DNA of 64,000 nucleotides from Anadara kagoshimensis (GCA_021292105.1 CM037871.1:59852866-59916865); one strand, 5' to 3'; positions 25,501 to 36,370 are shown, numbered from the stretch's first letter. The notes: generated by a model not told the origin, from the sequence alone. Numbers and translations are program-made.

Positions 25501-28500
25501 GCTTCATTAAAGGAAATTAAAGGTTGTAAAAACCATGGATTAAACTACTGACAACAACTTTAATCGGATATCCACTGAAAAACGATCTAATAAGGACTTG
25601 TAACAAGGTAAATAAATTTTATCTGAAAATTTTAAAACATCGTTTTATTTTCAGTTTTGTTTAGATTTTGATTTCAAGTTGTTCCTTCTTGCGATTTATT
25701 TTGTTGTTTCAAAATAAACAACTGGAAAGGGTATTTAAATGAACATTGATGATGAAATTGTCTGTCTTCGGAGACATATGGTGAGAAGTGGAGTGTGTGC
25801 GGAAGATCGGAAGTATGTAGCAGAGATTCGAGAATAAAGCATGCCGTTTTTATATTAAACTGATAACTGAAAAGGACAGGGTGTCATGATCATTTTAAAA
25901 GGGGCAAGGGTGCACTGGACTAAAAAGGTCAGTCACTACGCTATGTGAATACATTTAAGCAGGGGCATCGGGTGTCAAATGCCATGCCCCCAAACACATG
26001 GCTAATTTGCATACGAACTACGGTATCGATATCCTACACAACTTCACGAGTCACAAACGATTTATCAACATAGCCAATAACTTGTAAATAAACTTCTTCT
26101 TTCAGTTTCGTATCACATTTTTGGGAATAATCTTTGATTTCTACTTTTTTGTTATGCATAATTTCGCTATACCCAATGAAAGCGGGAAAATCCTCGTGAC
26201 GTTATGATGAATATTAATGAACCTGGTCGGGATATCCCAAACACGAAATATTATTGACAATCAATTTTTAAAAAAAATATATATAACTTATCATCAAATG
26301 TGATCCATGTTTGGAGTTATTTAACTTAAAAACTGTTTAATGAGCATACTTTGTGTTTATTTATCTATGTCACTTTGTGTAAATTAAAAAAATCCAATAT
26401 GGCGGCGACTGTAAAACAACCACACGTACAGCACTGTAGGTCAAAAAGAAGAACGTCGGCGCGAACTGACAAGATCGTCATTTTTGTTGGGCTTTCCGAG
26501 GGGCGTATACTTCATGGATTTTTATGGTTTTTATACAAAAGTGAAGAATTAAAAATATATATCCAGCAAAAACAATTACGGACTAATACGCGTATGAATA
26601 CATTTCAGATCGGCACAGGTGTACATGATGAAAACATTGTTTTCGTAACTTTCCGGGAGACCCAATCACTCAGATTAGAGTTTATACATACCTGGGATAC
26701 CCTATATGGAAATTCCCGTAATTTCAGTCGAAACGAACGATTTGATTGGCTGTCAAGGTGAAATGAGAGCGGCGCTAAATACGAAAAAATCCAACGATCG
26801 CTATAAAGCATTCAGCATGGCTGATGCTTTAAAAACTGTTGAGATAATAAAGGAATTTTAGTTATCCATGGTATTAGAGAAGGTCATGTCTGATTTATTT
26901 AAGATATAAGGTAATTTTTTAATGTCTTTATGAACTTGCAAATTATAATGAACTGTCTAAAATTGCATAAAAGGTGAATTAAGATATTGGAAATTACCTT
27001 TTTTCTTATATTTACAATATTTATAAAAATCAATTTTATTACCTAGGAACCTTCCACACCAAAACTGGTTTCAATTTGCCCAGTGGTTTTTGAGAAGGAT
27101 TTTCATAATTTGCTAAAATTGAGTCAATGATCTATGAAAAATTTATCAGAAAAACCTGTTACTTATGTTACTGTCTATATTTCAAATTTGAAGAAAATTG
27201 GTGTAAAATTAATGCACAAAGGCCATTTTAGTGATTTTGCTATTTATAGTAATGGCGGCATTGTATTTTTTGTGGATTTTGTACAAGGTTGCCACGTATA
27301 AACTTTGATCTACTCCATGTAGGAACCTTCCACACCAAATTTGTTTTCAATGTGCCCAATGGTTTCAGAGGAGAAAATTTTCAAGCAAATTGGCTAAAAA
27401 CTTGACCTCATTTGCATAATTGGCTAAAATTGGGTCAATGAAAAATTTCTTGAAAAAACTGTTATATAGATTAAATGACCAGGTATTTACTTTTTATACT
27501 TCAAATATGAAGAAAATCAGTGAAAAATTTAATGCACAATGGCTATTTAGTGATTTTGCTATTTGTAGTAATGGCAGCAATCTTGTATTTTGTACAGGGT
27601 CGTCATGTACAAACTTGATCTACTCCACCTAGGAACCTTCCACACCCAATTTGGTTTTAATTGGCTTATTGGTTTCAGAGGAGAAGATCAAAGTTTACAG
27701 ACAAGACATTAAGGTCAGCTGTATATAGTCAGTTAAGCTAAAAGTCAGTCATGTAATGAAATTGTTACTGGTCATTAGATTAAAACCCTGATCCCAGAGA
27801 TGATTGAACCCTAGATACCAGAGAGATTTAGTCCAATAGTTTTTATATTTTACCAGTTAAGACTGTAAATTTTGTCCTGCGTATCCGTGATTTACCGCTG
27901 GCATAAAAGGATTGTGTCTGGTATAATGTAGCGTATGGTATAACAGTCCTAGATGAATGGTTGTCAAATTCTGCAGAGACAGCAATAGATTCTCCTACAA
28001 AAATACACAATATAGTATAAGATGTCTTTCTTTATGAATTAAACATTTTTGTTTTGTTTAATCCTATGATAAAGTTAAAATTAACATGATTAACTGAACA
28101 ATTTATAACCAATATGAAATCCCATTTTAAAAGCTTCCCCCAAAATAACCCCAACTGGAAAATCCAAAGATTTTTTTTTTGGGGGGGTGGGGGTTGGGGT
28201 AAATGATAGTGACAGTGCAGTGATCCCCTCTTATATGTGACATTCATGTTATCAGTTCCCGATAGACCAGGACATCTTGGATTTTGACATTTTCTAAAAC
28301 TCATCTCATCAGGACACCAAATTTTTTCCCGGATTTTAAAACAACCTGCCACTCTAAAGAAAACATACATCGGAAAATGGCAGAAGGTAACAAATTTTAC
28401 CAGATAGCTCACATTTATGGATGCACATCAATGAACAAGATATACTTAACACTAGTTAACACTAGAAGAAGACACTAGCATAGACACAAATACTGTTTAT

Positions 28501-31500
28501 AACAAAACTTTCTGCACTTTGTGCAGGTGATCTGATAAATTAACATCATAAAATCAAACATTACTTTAAACACCGAACCTGAAAATTCAAGTTCTATAAG
28601 CATGATAAGTACAGTAAAACCTTGATTCATCACCACTATTTATTCGGTTATTCATTATAATGGTAATATTTGGTCTCAAGACAATAATCTAAGGGCTGAA
28701 ATAACCAGTCAATATCCACATTATATTTACCAGGGCAATATCCTCTTCGATCTGAACGAGCCGTTATTGAAATAGGACCGGATGTACACAACCAACAACA
28801 TAATGTCTTCTCAGCACTACTCTCAACACAGTTCTGTAAACAATAAATAAGAAATTCAAGCAACCAAAATTGAACCCCGATTAAATCACATGTTAGTGGG
28901 TTGATCATCAGTAATTTTACCATCAACATGTATTTGCTACATCACAGTTTAATTTTATCTACTATATACTGACTATGTAGTGTGTCACTTAGGAGATAAC
29001 TATGTTACATTTGAAGAGTTCCGACCGTAAAACGTGGATTTTACTGTCGCAAAATGAGTTCTACCTGGCGACGCTTGCGGAGCCAGGTAAACGGTATTTG
29101 CGACAGTAAAATCCACGTTTTACGGTCGGAACTCTTCAAATGTAACATAGTTATCTCCATTCTAATGCAAATCAAAAAAATAATGCTCAAATTAATTGAA
29201 TAAATGAAGATTTCCGATGCTACAGTTAGACATTGTTAAGTACAGACTTGTATCGTTGCGCCACAACACAAGTAAAGTTCTATCACTAAAGCACCTATAT
29301 CCATATAGGTACTATAATTTTATTTTCGAAATACAGATGCCGAATAAATATCGGTATTTAAATATAACAAAATCTTTGTTTACAACGATGAATTACGTCA
29401 CTACGCTTTGTAAACAAAAACACATGTACCGGCGTGTAGGAATACATGACGTAATCGTAGTCTAGACAGCACGCGACGTCATAACTCCGACCGTAAAACG
29501 TAGATTTTACTGCGGTCGGGGTCCAATCAAAATCCTGTTTACAAAATCTTTGCATTAGAATGAGTATTTTACTAGTGTTCTTATTTATGGATTATTTAAG
29601 CAAACACAAACTTGATTTATCACCGACCATGCCTTTTATGTTTCAACACTGGCAGCCATCCCTGTACCAAAGCAGCGTCACAGCAACTAATGACATACTA
29701 GGGTCAGCCAGTTTTAATTTTTTTTGTATGTAATTTAAGCATGCTGGGCCTTTGTCTGAACACTTTTGGCGTAGCTGGCAATCAGTCAATTGTCAGTCTG
29801 TGTGATATTCCTGTTTGTCTATATTGGCCACTTGTGTGACTAAACAAAAGTGACCATGGTAGACAAGAATGAAATTTTTAATGGATTATATTTACATCAT
29901 GTTTATAGAGAATAAAATTTTGGAGATAGTTGGTTACCAAGATATCTTCTCAGAATTCTGATTAAACATTTATGTTCATTTAGTCAGTGGTATATGGAGA
30001 TTCCTTCGTCCCAAAATTGTGAAAACAAACTATGACATTAATAGAGTTATTAAAGTAAGTTGGTAGAGTGCACGTTTCATAAGTGGGGGGTCATGGGTTC
30101 GAACCCTGACTGAGTATGACTCAAGACTTGAAAGTGGGTAGTGACTGTTCTTTCACCAAGCGCTCAGCATTACAAAATGAAAGTCACGGTTCTTTTGGAT
30201 GGGAACTTAAAATAAACAAGGTCCTGTTTCATGGTAGGCTTGGCACAATAATAAACCCAGCTACATAATGGCAGAAGCGTCACGTCACGCACAGGCAAAA
30301 TTTTCGCACCTTCACCTATAACTGGCAAAGTCTCAATATAAGTGAAATATTCTTGACTGGGATGTTAAACGACATTACTCAACTCAACTCGTCCCAAACT
30401 GTGAAAACAAACGATGACATTAATAGATTTAAGACTAGTTATATAGCCTACAGACCTGATATTCTGGTTTGTTTATGTCTATAGGACATATAACTGTAAA
30501 TGCCTTCTTAGTTTTATGATTAAATGACCATGGCTTGTCCATCTCTGCTTTTAACCAATACCGAATACTTCCATGTTTACCTTCAAAGGATGTTGATATA
30601 CCTCTATAATAAAACAAAATCAAAATAATTTTATTTGTTACAACAAAGAAATTACACCATCAATATAAAGAATTTTATTTCAGTATGGTTTGTATTGATA
30701 ATCTGCTTTTAACATAAACCTTTTGAATTGCTACTGTCACCAATCTATAAATTTCAGGGGGATAGTGTTCTCTGAAAACCTTGTTATTATTTTGTTACAT
30801 GGATATTTCAAATATTTTATATAAATATCTAATAACTTTCAAAAACTATTTAAAAATTTACATACCCCATAGGTAGTTCAAATGTAAAGTTAAACTCATG
30901 TCTGCCTTCTAGTAGTGTATCTCTTCCATCTGATACTTCTGAAAAATATAATAAAATTTGGTTTGTTGTATAACTTTACAAAAGTTAACATGGTTTTGAG
31001 CACACATTTTTTTCTCCAAAACTAAAACTTTTAAGAATTTAGCTTAGATGTGTAGCAGTCTGGGTACCTCAAGTGGTAGAGCACTCGCTTATAGTGTGTA
31101 CAGTCCCAAGATTGATCCCTGGTCAGACCCTGCTAATTTTCTCTTCTTGTTAATTTGGTGGCCAGAGTTGCCCTCTGGTAGTGGACTTGCAATTGTTAGT
31201 CAGATTAGTCCATCTGAAGGAATTTTGTGAGATTTTACACTTCGGATCTTGGAAAACTAAAAAGTAACAGGGGTGTAGTGGTTTTGGTAGGTCAACTGGT
31301 AGAGCACTTGTCTGTAGTGCATGAAGTCCCAGGTTCAATCCTTAGTCTGATTTGACCCTGGAATTTTTCTCCATCTCATTTGATGTAGATCCGAAATTCT
31401 CATTTTCAAGATTTAAAGTGGACTTGAAAACATCAGTGGTTCAATTCTGCACCAAACATTCACTTGTAATAAAATGAGTGAGTGAGTTATGGTGTTAAAT

Positions 31501-32282
31501 ATCCCAGTCAAGAATATTTCATTTATATCAAGAGGTCGTCAGCTATAGACAAAGGTGAAGAAATTTTGCCTGTGTGTTGTTCTAATGGCATTATACAGCA
31601 GGGTTCTTTATCGTGACAAGCCTACCGTGACACAGGACTTTGTTTATTTGAAGTTTCCATCCGAAAGAACCACGACTCATTTTGTAATGTCGATTGCTTG
31701 GCGAAAGAAAGCCACTTTCAAGTCTTGGGTCAGACCTGGTTTTATAATAAAATGATAATATTGTACCCATTAAATATCTGAAAACATATCAGAGAGCATT
31801 TCTTTGCTCAATGATGCTATATCTTTAAAATAAAAGTTTAAATTAAGATCTTGTTATTGTTTCATCATTATTGAAATAATTCATTTATTTAGATACCAGT
31901 AATGTTTAATGGATGTCATAAGGTTCATGAAATTTGTTATATTGATTTCTAAAACCATCACCCAAGCATAGGTAAATTGTTAGCAAATCATATGTACATA
32001 ATTTTAAAATTTTGATAAAATACCTCCACCAAAAAGTACTTGGCGTTTAAAGAAGTATTCCACTTCTGCATTGTAATGTTCTGTATAAGATCCCAATCTG
32101 CTACCAGTACTCCGAGATTCGGTCCAGTGAACCTTAGCCACCCCTCTCATAAATATTCTCAAAGATCTCATTTTCATGTCCCCTTTCAATTCAACAATAA
32201 CTTGACCCGAAACTTTTTCGCCTGGATGAAATACAGACTTATTCTCCGTTAATATTATCTCGAAACATTTCAACTTCCCCAT
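18071..32282 (-). CDS. Arrestin domain-containing protein (ARRDC2/3/4-like), nine coding exons
   Basis: This is an alpha-arrestin, a cytosolic adaptor that binds membrane cargo through two arrestin folds and recruits HECT-type ubiquitin ligases of the NEDD4 class through PPxY motifs. Exons (high to low): 32024-32282, 30866-30938, 30456-30603, 28731-28833, 27854-27994, 21357-21472, 20847-21051, 19146-19300, 18071-18139. They sum to 1269 nt, or 422 residues plus stop; every junction is GT-AG and phase-consistent. Arrestin-N covers about residues 1-155 (FHPGEKVSG, SFEGKHGSIRYWLKAEMDKP). Arrestin-C covers about 170-310 (CCWLCTSGPISI, YQTQSFYASGK, PGAYNLTMHLPIVIGTVP). The tail has PPPY (334-337), PPTY (350-353) and PPAY (395-398), with an acidic run DDEDDDDD between. 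Human ARRDC3 is about the same length. The start is ATG at 32280-32282; the frame upstream has only GTG. ARRDC2, 3 and 4 cannot be separated. Confidence 0.93.
18748..18951. repeat. Inverted-repeat element in ARRDC intron 8
   Basis: The left end ATACCCCCCGC and right end GCGGGGGGTAT are perfect terminal inverted repeats. The interior (GTTTAGGAGGAGTTGCAG) resembles the repeat at 11123-11380. It is non-coding. Confidence 0.7.
19146..19300 (-). CDS. ARRDC-like gene, coding exon 8
   Basis: This 155-base exon follows ATTTATAG and ends GAG|GTAACG. It carries PPTYHES, the acidic run WDDEDDDDDP and PPAYSE. The two PPxY motifs bracket the acidic insert. Confidence 0.92.
19766..20020 (-). repeat. Dispersed repeat family A, copy 2
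   Basis: Reverse-orientation relative of 3872-4243, sharing CTTCCACCAGGGAAGTGAG, GTTAAATCAAAATTG and CTTGATAAGCCTAGGCTT-like text. It lies inside the intron between ARRDC exons 7 and 8. Confidence 0.65.
20847..21051 (-). CDS. ARRDC-like gene, coding exon 7
   Basis: This 205-base exon follows ATTGTAG and ends GAAG|GTATTT. It encodes HIPGAYNLTMHLPIVIGTVP, the last arrestin-C strands, then the first PPxY motif (PVPPPYRES) and a PPPPF run. Confidence 0.92.
21357..21472 (-). CDS. ARRDC-like gene, coding exon 6
   Basis: This 116-base exon follows TGTTTTAG and ends AAA|GTAAGT. It encodes WESQLLKIPAVSPSIINCC, the LKIP-VSPSI-C arrestin-C motif. It is separated from exon 5 by a 6.4-kb repeat-filled intron. 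Confidence 0.93.
22019..23012. repeat. Compound CAT/ATC microsatellite in ARRDC intron 5
   Basis: Nearly 1 kb is built of CAT/ATC/CAC triplets with interspersed CAG blocks. Within it, larger units containing AGCAGTACTGAATGTCATCA and CATACTATGGGCAG recur. All three frames are open for long distances as poly-Ser, poly-His or poly-Ile, which is an artefact of the repeat. Confidence 0.95.
23094..23176. repeat. G22 and T28 homopolymer tracts
   Basis: Twenty-two consecutive G (23094-23115) and twenty-eight consecutive T (23149-23176) flank a 33-bp spacer at the right edge of the microsatellite. Confidence 0.95.
23177..24789. other. Intronic sequence without recognised content
   Basis: This is part of ARRDC intron 5. 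Open frames of 60-102 codons occur on both strands but show no recognisable domain or consistent splice structure. Confidence 0.5.
24790..25365. repeat. About 181-bp tandem repeat, three and a bit copies
   Basis: The phrase TGTAAGAGGAGTTGAGTTCA recurs at about 24798, 24979, 25158 and 25339, with the intervening text (GTAGGTACCCCCATTC, AAAGTGACTAAGTTTCAAAG, AACATTCTGTGAAGTTTCAA) nearly identical each time. It lies in ARRDC intron 5. Confidence 0.9.
26399..26761 (+). CDS. Unrecognised open frame in ARRDC intron 5 (possible first exon)
   Basis: From the ATG in AATATGGCGGCGAC an open frame of 120 codons (MAATVKQPHVQHCRSKRRTS...) runs on the strand opposite to the host gene. The start context is locally CpG-rich and contains a match to the YY1 consensus (AANATGGCGGC), which is unusual in this AT-rich window. 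The frame is basic at its start. I do not recognise a domain, and no partner exon was found. It may be a promoter-proximal exon of a nested gene, a non-coding promoter, or chance. Confidence 0.2.
   Translation: MAATVKQPHVQHCRSKRRTSARTDKIVIFVGLSEGRILHGFLWFLYKSEELKIYIQQKQLRTNTRMNTFQIGTGVHDENIVFVTFRETQSLRLEFIHTWDTLYGNSRNFSRNERFDWLSR
26990..27700. repeat. Diverged repeats containing GGAACCTTCCACACC
   Basis: The phrase GGAACCTTCCACACCAAAAC/CAAATT, followed by GGTTTCAATTTGCCCAGTGG-like text, recurs at about 27048, 27322 and 27632, with related text in between. This looks like an old tandem or nested duplication of one dispersed element. The 70-codon open frame inside it is not a gene. Confidence 0.7.
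27854..27994 (-). CDS. ARRDC-like gene, coding exon 5
   Basis: This 141-base exon follows TTTTTGTAG and ends ACTG|GTAAAA. It encodes ESIAVSAEFDNHSSRTVIP and YQTQSFYASGK. The exon before it joins in phase to give the PGES motif. Confidence 0.93.
28731..28833 (-). CDS. ARRDC-like gene, coding exon 4
   Basis: This 103-base exon follows GTTTACAG and ends CCTG|GTAAAT. It encodes EKTLCCWLCTSGPISITARS, the signature start of the arrestin-C domain in animal ARRDC proteins. Confidence 0.94.
28992..29158. repeat. Perfect 62-bp inverted repeat with 43-bp loop
   Basis: The left arm 28992-29053 (starting GGAGATAACTATG) and the right arm 29097-29158 are exact reverse complements over all 62 bases. The 43-bp loop contains a second small stem (CCTGGC/GCCAGG). 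Part of the arm (CTCCGACCGTAAAACG) recurs at about 29486-29502. A flanking pair ATTCTAATGCAAA (29159-29171) and TTTGCATTAGAAT (about 29549-29561) encloses the next 390 bp. The structure lies in the intron between ARRDC exons 3 and 4. Confidence 0.95.
30045..30388 (+). mobile_element. tRNA-derived SINE, full-length copy
   Basis: The 5' head contains tRNA-like control boxes (TTGGTAGAGTGC for the A-box region, GGGTTCGAACCCT for the B box). The body contains AGCGCTCAGCATTACAAAATG and TGACTGGGATGTTAAACG, and the 3' end is the short direct repeat ACTCAACTCAACTC. Near-identical flanks of about 37 bp (GTCCCAAA-TTGTGAAAAC on the left from 30008, GTCCCAAACTGTGAAAAC on the right from 30390) look like an exceptionally long target duplication. 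Confidence 0.85.
30456..30603 (-). CDS. ARRDC-like gene, coding exon 3
   Basis: This 148-base exon begins after TATTATAG and ends CAG|GTCTGT. It encodes TSFEGKHGSIRYWLKAEMD and then VICPIDINKPEYQ, the conserved end of the arrestin-N domain and the inter-domain linker. Confidence 0.94.
30866..30938 (-). CDS. ARRDC-like gene, coding exon 2
   Basis: This 73-base exon lies between TTTTTCAG and ATGGG|GTATG. It completes the split Glu codon and encodes VSDGRDTLLEGRHEFNFTF, the HEF-F-FELP strand typical of arrestin-N domains. Confidence 0.92.
31040..31466 (+). mobile_element. Two tandem tRNA-like SINE heads of a second family
   Basis: Two segments, about 31050-31255 and 31265-31466, each contain TGGTAGAGCACT and a B-box-like element (GATTGATCCCTGG; GGTTCAATCC), followed by about 150 bp of shared body (GTGGACTTG, GATCTGGA-like text). 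The heads differ from the family at 30045. A mature tRNA gene is unlikely because no acceptor stem can be formed. Confidence 0.6.
31478..31744 (-). mobile_element. tRNA-derived SINE, 5'-truncated copy with target-site duplication
   Basis: This is the same family as 30045-30388 in reverse, with the body GGTAGGCTTG, AATGCCATTATA and the GAGT-rich end at 31478. The tRNA head is missing. It is bounded by an exact 11-bp direct repeat TAATAAAATGA at 31467-31477 and 31745-31755, which marks a retroposition event. Confidence 0.88.
32024..32282 (-). CDS. ARRDC-like gene, coding exon 1
   Basis: The exon holds the start ATG and the first 86 codons (MGKLKCFEII...), with the arrestin-N strand pattern FHPGEKVSGQVIVEL and KVHWTESRS. 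The donor GGAG|GTATTT leaves one base of a split codon. Confidence 0.93.
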
Positions 32283-33333
32283 TTTGTTGATTTTTGTAAA
32301 CTCTGTCACCGTTGGGGATCAGTTAATTCAAAAGACATATCATAACCCTGCCCAGGAGAAAAGATGATTGTGACCAACATCCTCAACTTAATATTTATAC
32401 CGGAAGTATTTATCTACAATGCGCAATGACATTTTCGCGGGAAATCGATCCTCGGTTGTTATCTACACTTGCAAGCTTTAAACCCGAGGATTAACAAAAG
32501 CACTGCTATTACTTGACTTGATTCGTATCTGCGTCTCTGCTTAGGAGCACTTCTTGTAATAGGGAGGGTAAAATTCATTTTAATGTTATTAATGTTATTA
32601 CTTTTAGTTACTCGGTGTTTTTATCTATGTCCACTACTGCATGATGATAGCCGGCATCAGAGTCTCAGGTTTTATCTGTCTGAGTTTTATTTCTCTGATG
32701 GCAAATTATGATAATGATGATGTTCACCTCAGCGACATCAAGAGTAGATACTTTTTGCAAGAGCATAAAGTTTACACATATAAGCCATGAAGCCAATTGA
32801 TAGAATAACAAAAATATATAAATATACAAAAATAATCAAGTTACTGCTATGACTGGGTTTTATATGTCTCTGATCACTGTAAATGGTCTACCATGCGACA
32901 GTCAATATTTTTCCTTACGGTCATTCAAAATAGATTGACCGTCATTATTCATTAACCATAGATATAATTAAAACTGTCAAGATCATTAAAGTGATATTTT
33001 TAAAGTAACTTTTTCGCAAAAAGATTTTCCCTAGATTAAACATGATTGCATTTTGCAATTGCCCAACTTCATCTCCAAAACAACCAAGAGAACCGCCTTG
33101 ATCTCTTACAATACGTTTGTCTCGTCTTCCAGTTTATTAATTTCTAGCACGCGAGCTGATATTCTCAATCGTGTTATGTTTTTTTTCTGTATTGACAATT
33201 GTCTACTGTATCTAAATAATTTTCATAATAAAAGAACTTTTAATTTATTTTTTTATACCGTGGTATAATTTTCCAATAATAATATAATTTAACGGTTGAA
33301 AACGTTTCAATGTTAAGTAGCGGTGTTTTTTTT
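32283..33333. promoter_or_regulatory. 5' flank of the arrestin-domain gene
   Basis: This is the upstream side of the minus-strand start codon. It should contain the 5' UTR and core promoter, but I cannot identify a TATA box or a start site. No divergent plus-strand gene is visible. Confidence 0.35.
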
Positions 33334-36300
33334 AGCTCACCTGACCAAAGGTCATGTGAGCTTATGGTATGGTGCAGCGTGTGTATGTGCGTGTGTGCGT
33401 GCGTGTTTGCGTGCGTCGTTAACACACATTTTCGACTTCTCCTCTGAAAATACTTGGCAGATTTCAACGAGACTTGGTCAGAAGCATGTCTGGGTCGGTG
33501 CAATTTAGATTTGTTCATGGCGTTGCCATGGCTACCAAAACTAGGTCACAGTGACCTAGGGGTGCAAAAATCTTGAAAAGTCTTCTTCTCTGAAACCGAT
33601 TATGGGAGAAAAAATCTGATGTGATATTTGGCTTCTTTAGGGTCTTAAGCCTGTAGTTTGTTCATTTCGTGACATTCGGTCGAAAAATGGGTTACGCGTT
33701 TTTGCGTTTAATTTTGAAAAAATCGTAAAATAGCTTCAAATTGGTATAACTTGACTATTTGACCAGATAATGACATGGGGTTTTCAGTTTTGACATCTTC
33801 AAAATGCGGTCAAGGTCAATTGTGAGGTCGTTACCTAATTTTTTTTTACCTCTGATTATAATTATTATCTCGAAAACTATAAACTTTTTGTATAGGCATG
33901 TATATTAGAGTGTTGTAGGCATTGATACAAGGATCATTTTGATGTATAGAAAACGGTCATGGGTTCAAAGGTCAAGGTCACAGATGCGAAACAATACCAA
34001 AATTAATTATCTCAAAAACTATAAACTTTTTGTATAGGCATGTATATTAGAATGTTGTAGGTATTGATACAATTATCATTTTGATGTATAGAAAAAGGTC
34101 ATGGGTTCAAAGGTCAAGGTCACAGATGTGAAACAATACCGAAATGGTTAATTATCTCGAAAACTATAAACTTTTTATATAGGCATGTATATTAGAATGT
34201 TGTAGGTATTGATACAACGATAATTTTGGTGTATAGAAAAAGGTCATGGGTTCTAAGGTCAAGGTCACAGATGTGAAACAATATAGAAATGGTTAATTAT
34301 GTTGAAAACTATAAACTTTTTGTATAGACATGTGTATTAGAATGTTGTATGTATTGATACAACAATCATTTTGATGTATAGAAAAAGGTCATGGGTTCAA
34401 ATGTCAAGGTCACAGATGCTAAACAATACCGAAATAGTTAATTATCTCGAAAACTATAAACTTTCTGTATAGGCATGTATATTAGAATGTTGTATGTATT
34501 GATACAACAATCATTTTGATGTATAGAAAAAGGTCATGGGTTCAAACGTCAAGGCCACAGATGTGAAACAATACTAAAATGGTTAATTATCTTGAAAACT
34601 ATAAACTTTTTGTATAGGCATGTATATTAGAATGTTGTAGGTATTGATACAATTATCATTTTGATGTATAGAAAAAGGTCATGGGTTCAAAGGTCAAGGT
34701 CACAGATGCTAAACAATATGGAAATGGTTAATTATCTCAAAAACTATAAACTTTTTATATAGGCATGTATATTAGAATGTTGTAGGTATTGATACAACGA
34801 CCATTTTGATGTATAGAAAAAGGTCATGGGTTCAAAGGTCAAGGTCACAGATGCTAAACAATATGGAAATGGTTAATTATCTTGAAAACTATAAACTTTT
34901 TGTATATTCATGTATATTAGAATGTTGTAGGTATTGATACAACGTTCATTTTGATGTATAGAAAAAGGTCATGGGTTCAAAGGTCAAGGTCACAGATGTG
35001 AAACAATACCGAAATAGTTAATTATCTCGAAAACTATAAACTTTCTGTATAGGCATGTATATTAGAATGTTGTAGGTATTGATACAACGACCATTTTGAT
35101 GTATAGAAAAAGGTCATGGGTTCAAAGGTCAAGGTCACAGATGCTAAACAATATGGAAATGGTTAATTATCTTGAAAACTATAAACTTTTTGTATAGACA
35201 TGTGTATTAGAATGTTGTATGTATTGATACAACAATCATTTTGATGTATAGAAAAAGGTCATGGGTTCAAATGTCAAGGTCACAGATGTGAAACAATACC
35301 GAAATAGTTAATTATCTCGAAAACTATAAACTTTCTGTATAGGCATGTATATTAGAATGTTGTATGTATTGATACAACAATCATTTTGATGTATAGAAAA
35401 AGGTCATGGGTTCAAACGTCAAGGCCACAGATGTGAAACAATACTAAAATGGTTAATTATCTTGAAAACTATAAACTTTTTGTATAGGCATGTATATTAG
35501 AATGTTGTAGGTATTGATACAATTATCATTTTGATGTATAGAAAAAGGTCATGGGTTCAAATGTCAAGGTCACAGATGCTAAACAATACCGAAATAGTTA
35601 ATTATCTCGAAAACTATAAACTTTCTGTATAGGCATGTATATTAGAATGTTGTATGTATTGATACAACAATCATTTTGATGTATAGAAAAAGGTCATGGG
35701 TTCAAACGTCAAGGCCACAGATGTGAAACAATACTAAAATGGTTAATTATCTTGAAAACTATAAACTTTTTGTATAGGCATGTATATTAGAATGTTGTAG
35801 GTATTGATACAACGACCATTTTGATGTATAGAAAAAGACCATGGGTTCAAAGGTCAAGGTCACAGATGCTAATCAATATGGAAATGGTTAATTATCTTGA
35901 AAACTATAAACTTTTTGTATATTCATGTATATTAGAATGTTGTAGGTATTGATACAACGTTCATTTTGATGTATAGAAAAAGGTCATGGGTTCAAAGGTC
36001 AAGGTCACAGATGTGAAACAATACGGAAATGGTTAATTATGTTGAAAACTATAAACTTTTTGTATAGACATGTGTATTAGAATGTTGTAGGTATTGATAC
36101 AGCAATCATTTTGATGTATAGAAAAAGGTCATGGGTTCAAACGTCAAGGCCACAGATGTGAAACAATACTAAAATGGTTAATTATAATTATCTTGAAAAC
36201 TTTTAACTTTTTGTATAGGCATGTATATTAGAATGTTGTAGGTATTGATACAACGGTTAATTATGATGTAAAGAAAAAAGTCATTGGGGTTTAGTATTTA

Positions 36301-36370
36301 TGTTTTCTTTAATTATATCAGCTAGCCATTAGTTATCAGGTGAGCATATTAGGCCCATGGACCTCTTGTT
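33334..36370 (+). mobile_element. AGCTCACCTGA element with long 144-bp tandem core
   Basis: The left end is AGCTCACCTGACCAAAGG and the right end CAGGTGAGCATATTAGGCCC then ATGGACCTCTTGTTT; AGCTCACCTGA and TCAGGTGAGC are inverted relative to each other. Both ends abut T-rich DNA. The core (about 33860-36290) is a tandem array of about 17 monomers of 144 bp that contain AAAACTATAAACTTTTTGTA and GGTCATGGGTTCAAAGGTCA. A second copy at 42022-43323 has the same ends and only three to four monomers. The architecture (short inverted ends, variable tandem core, no coding capacity) recalls bivalve pearl-type elements (inference). Confidence 0.88.

Noticed and set aside
31265-31345. tRNA gene candidate (A- and B-box-like text, also at 31050, 51660 and 30060)
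   Set aside because: The boxes are present, but no acceptor stem or anticodon arm can be formed, and the segments are heads of SINE copies.
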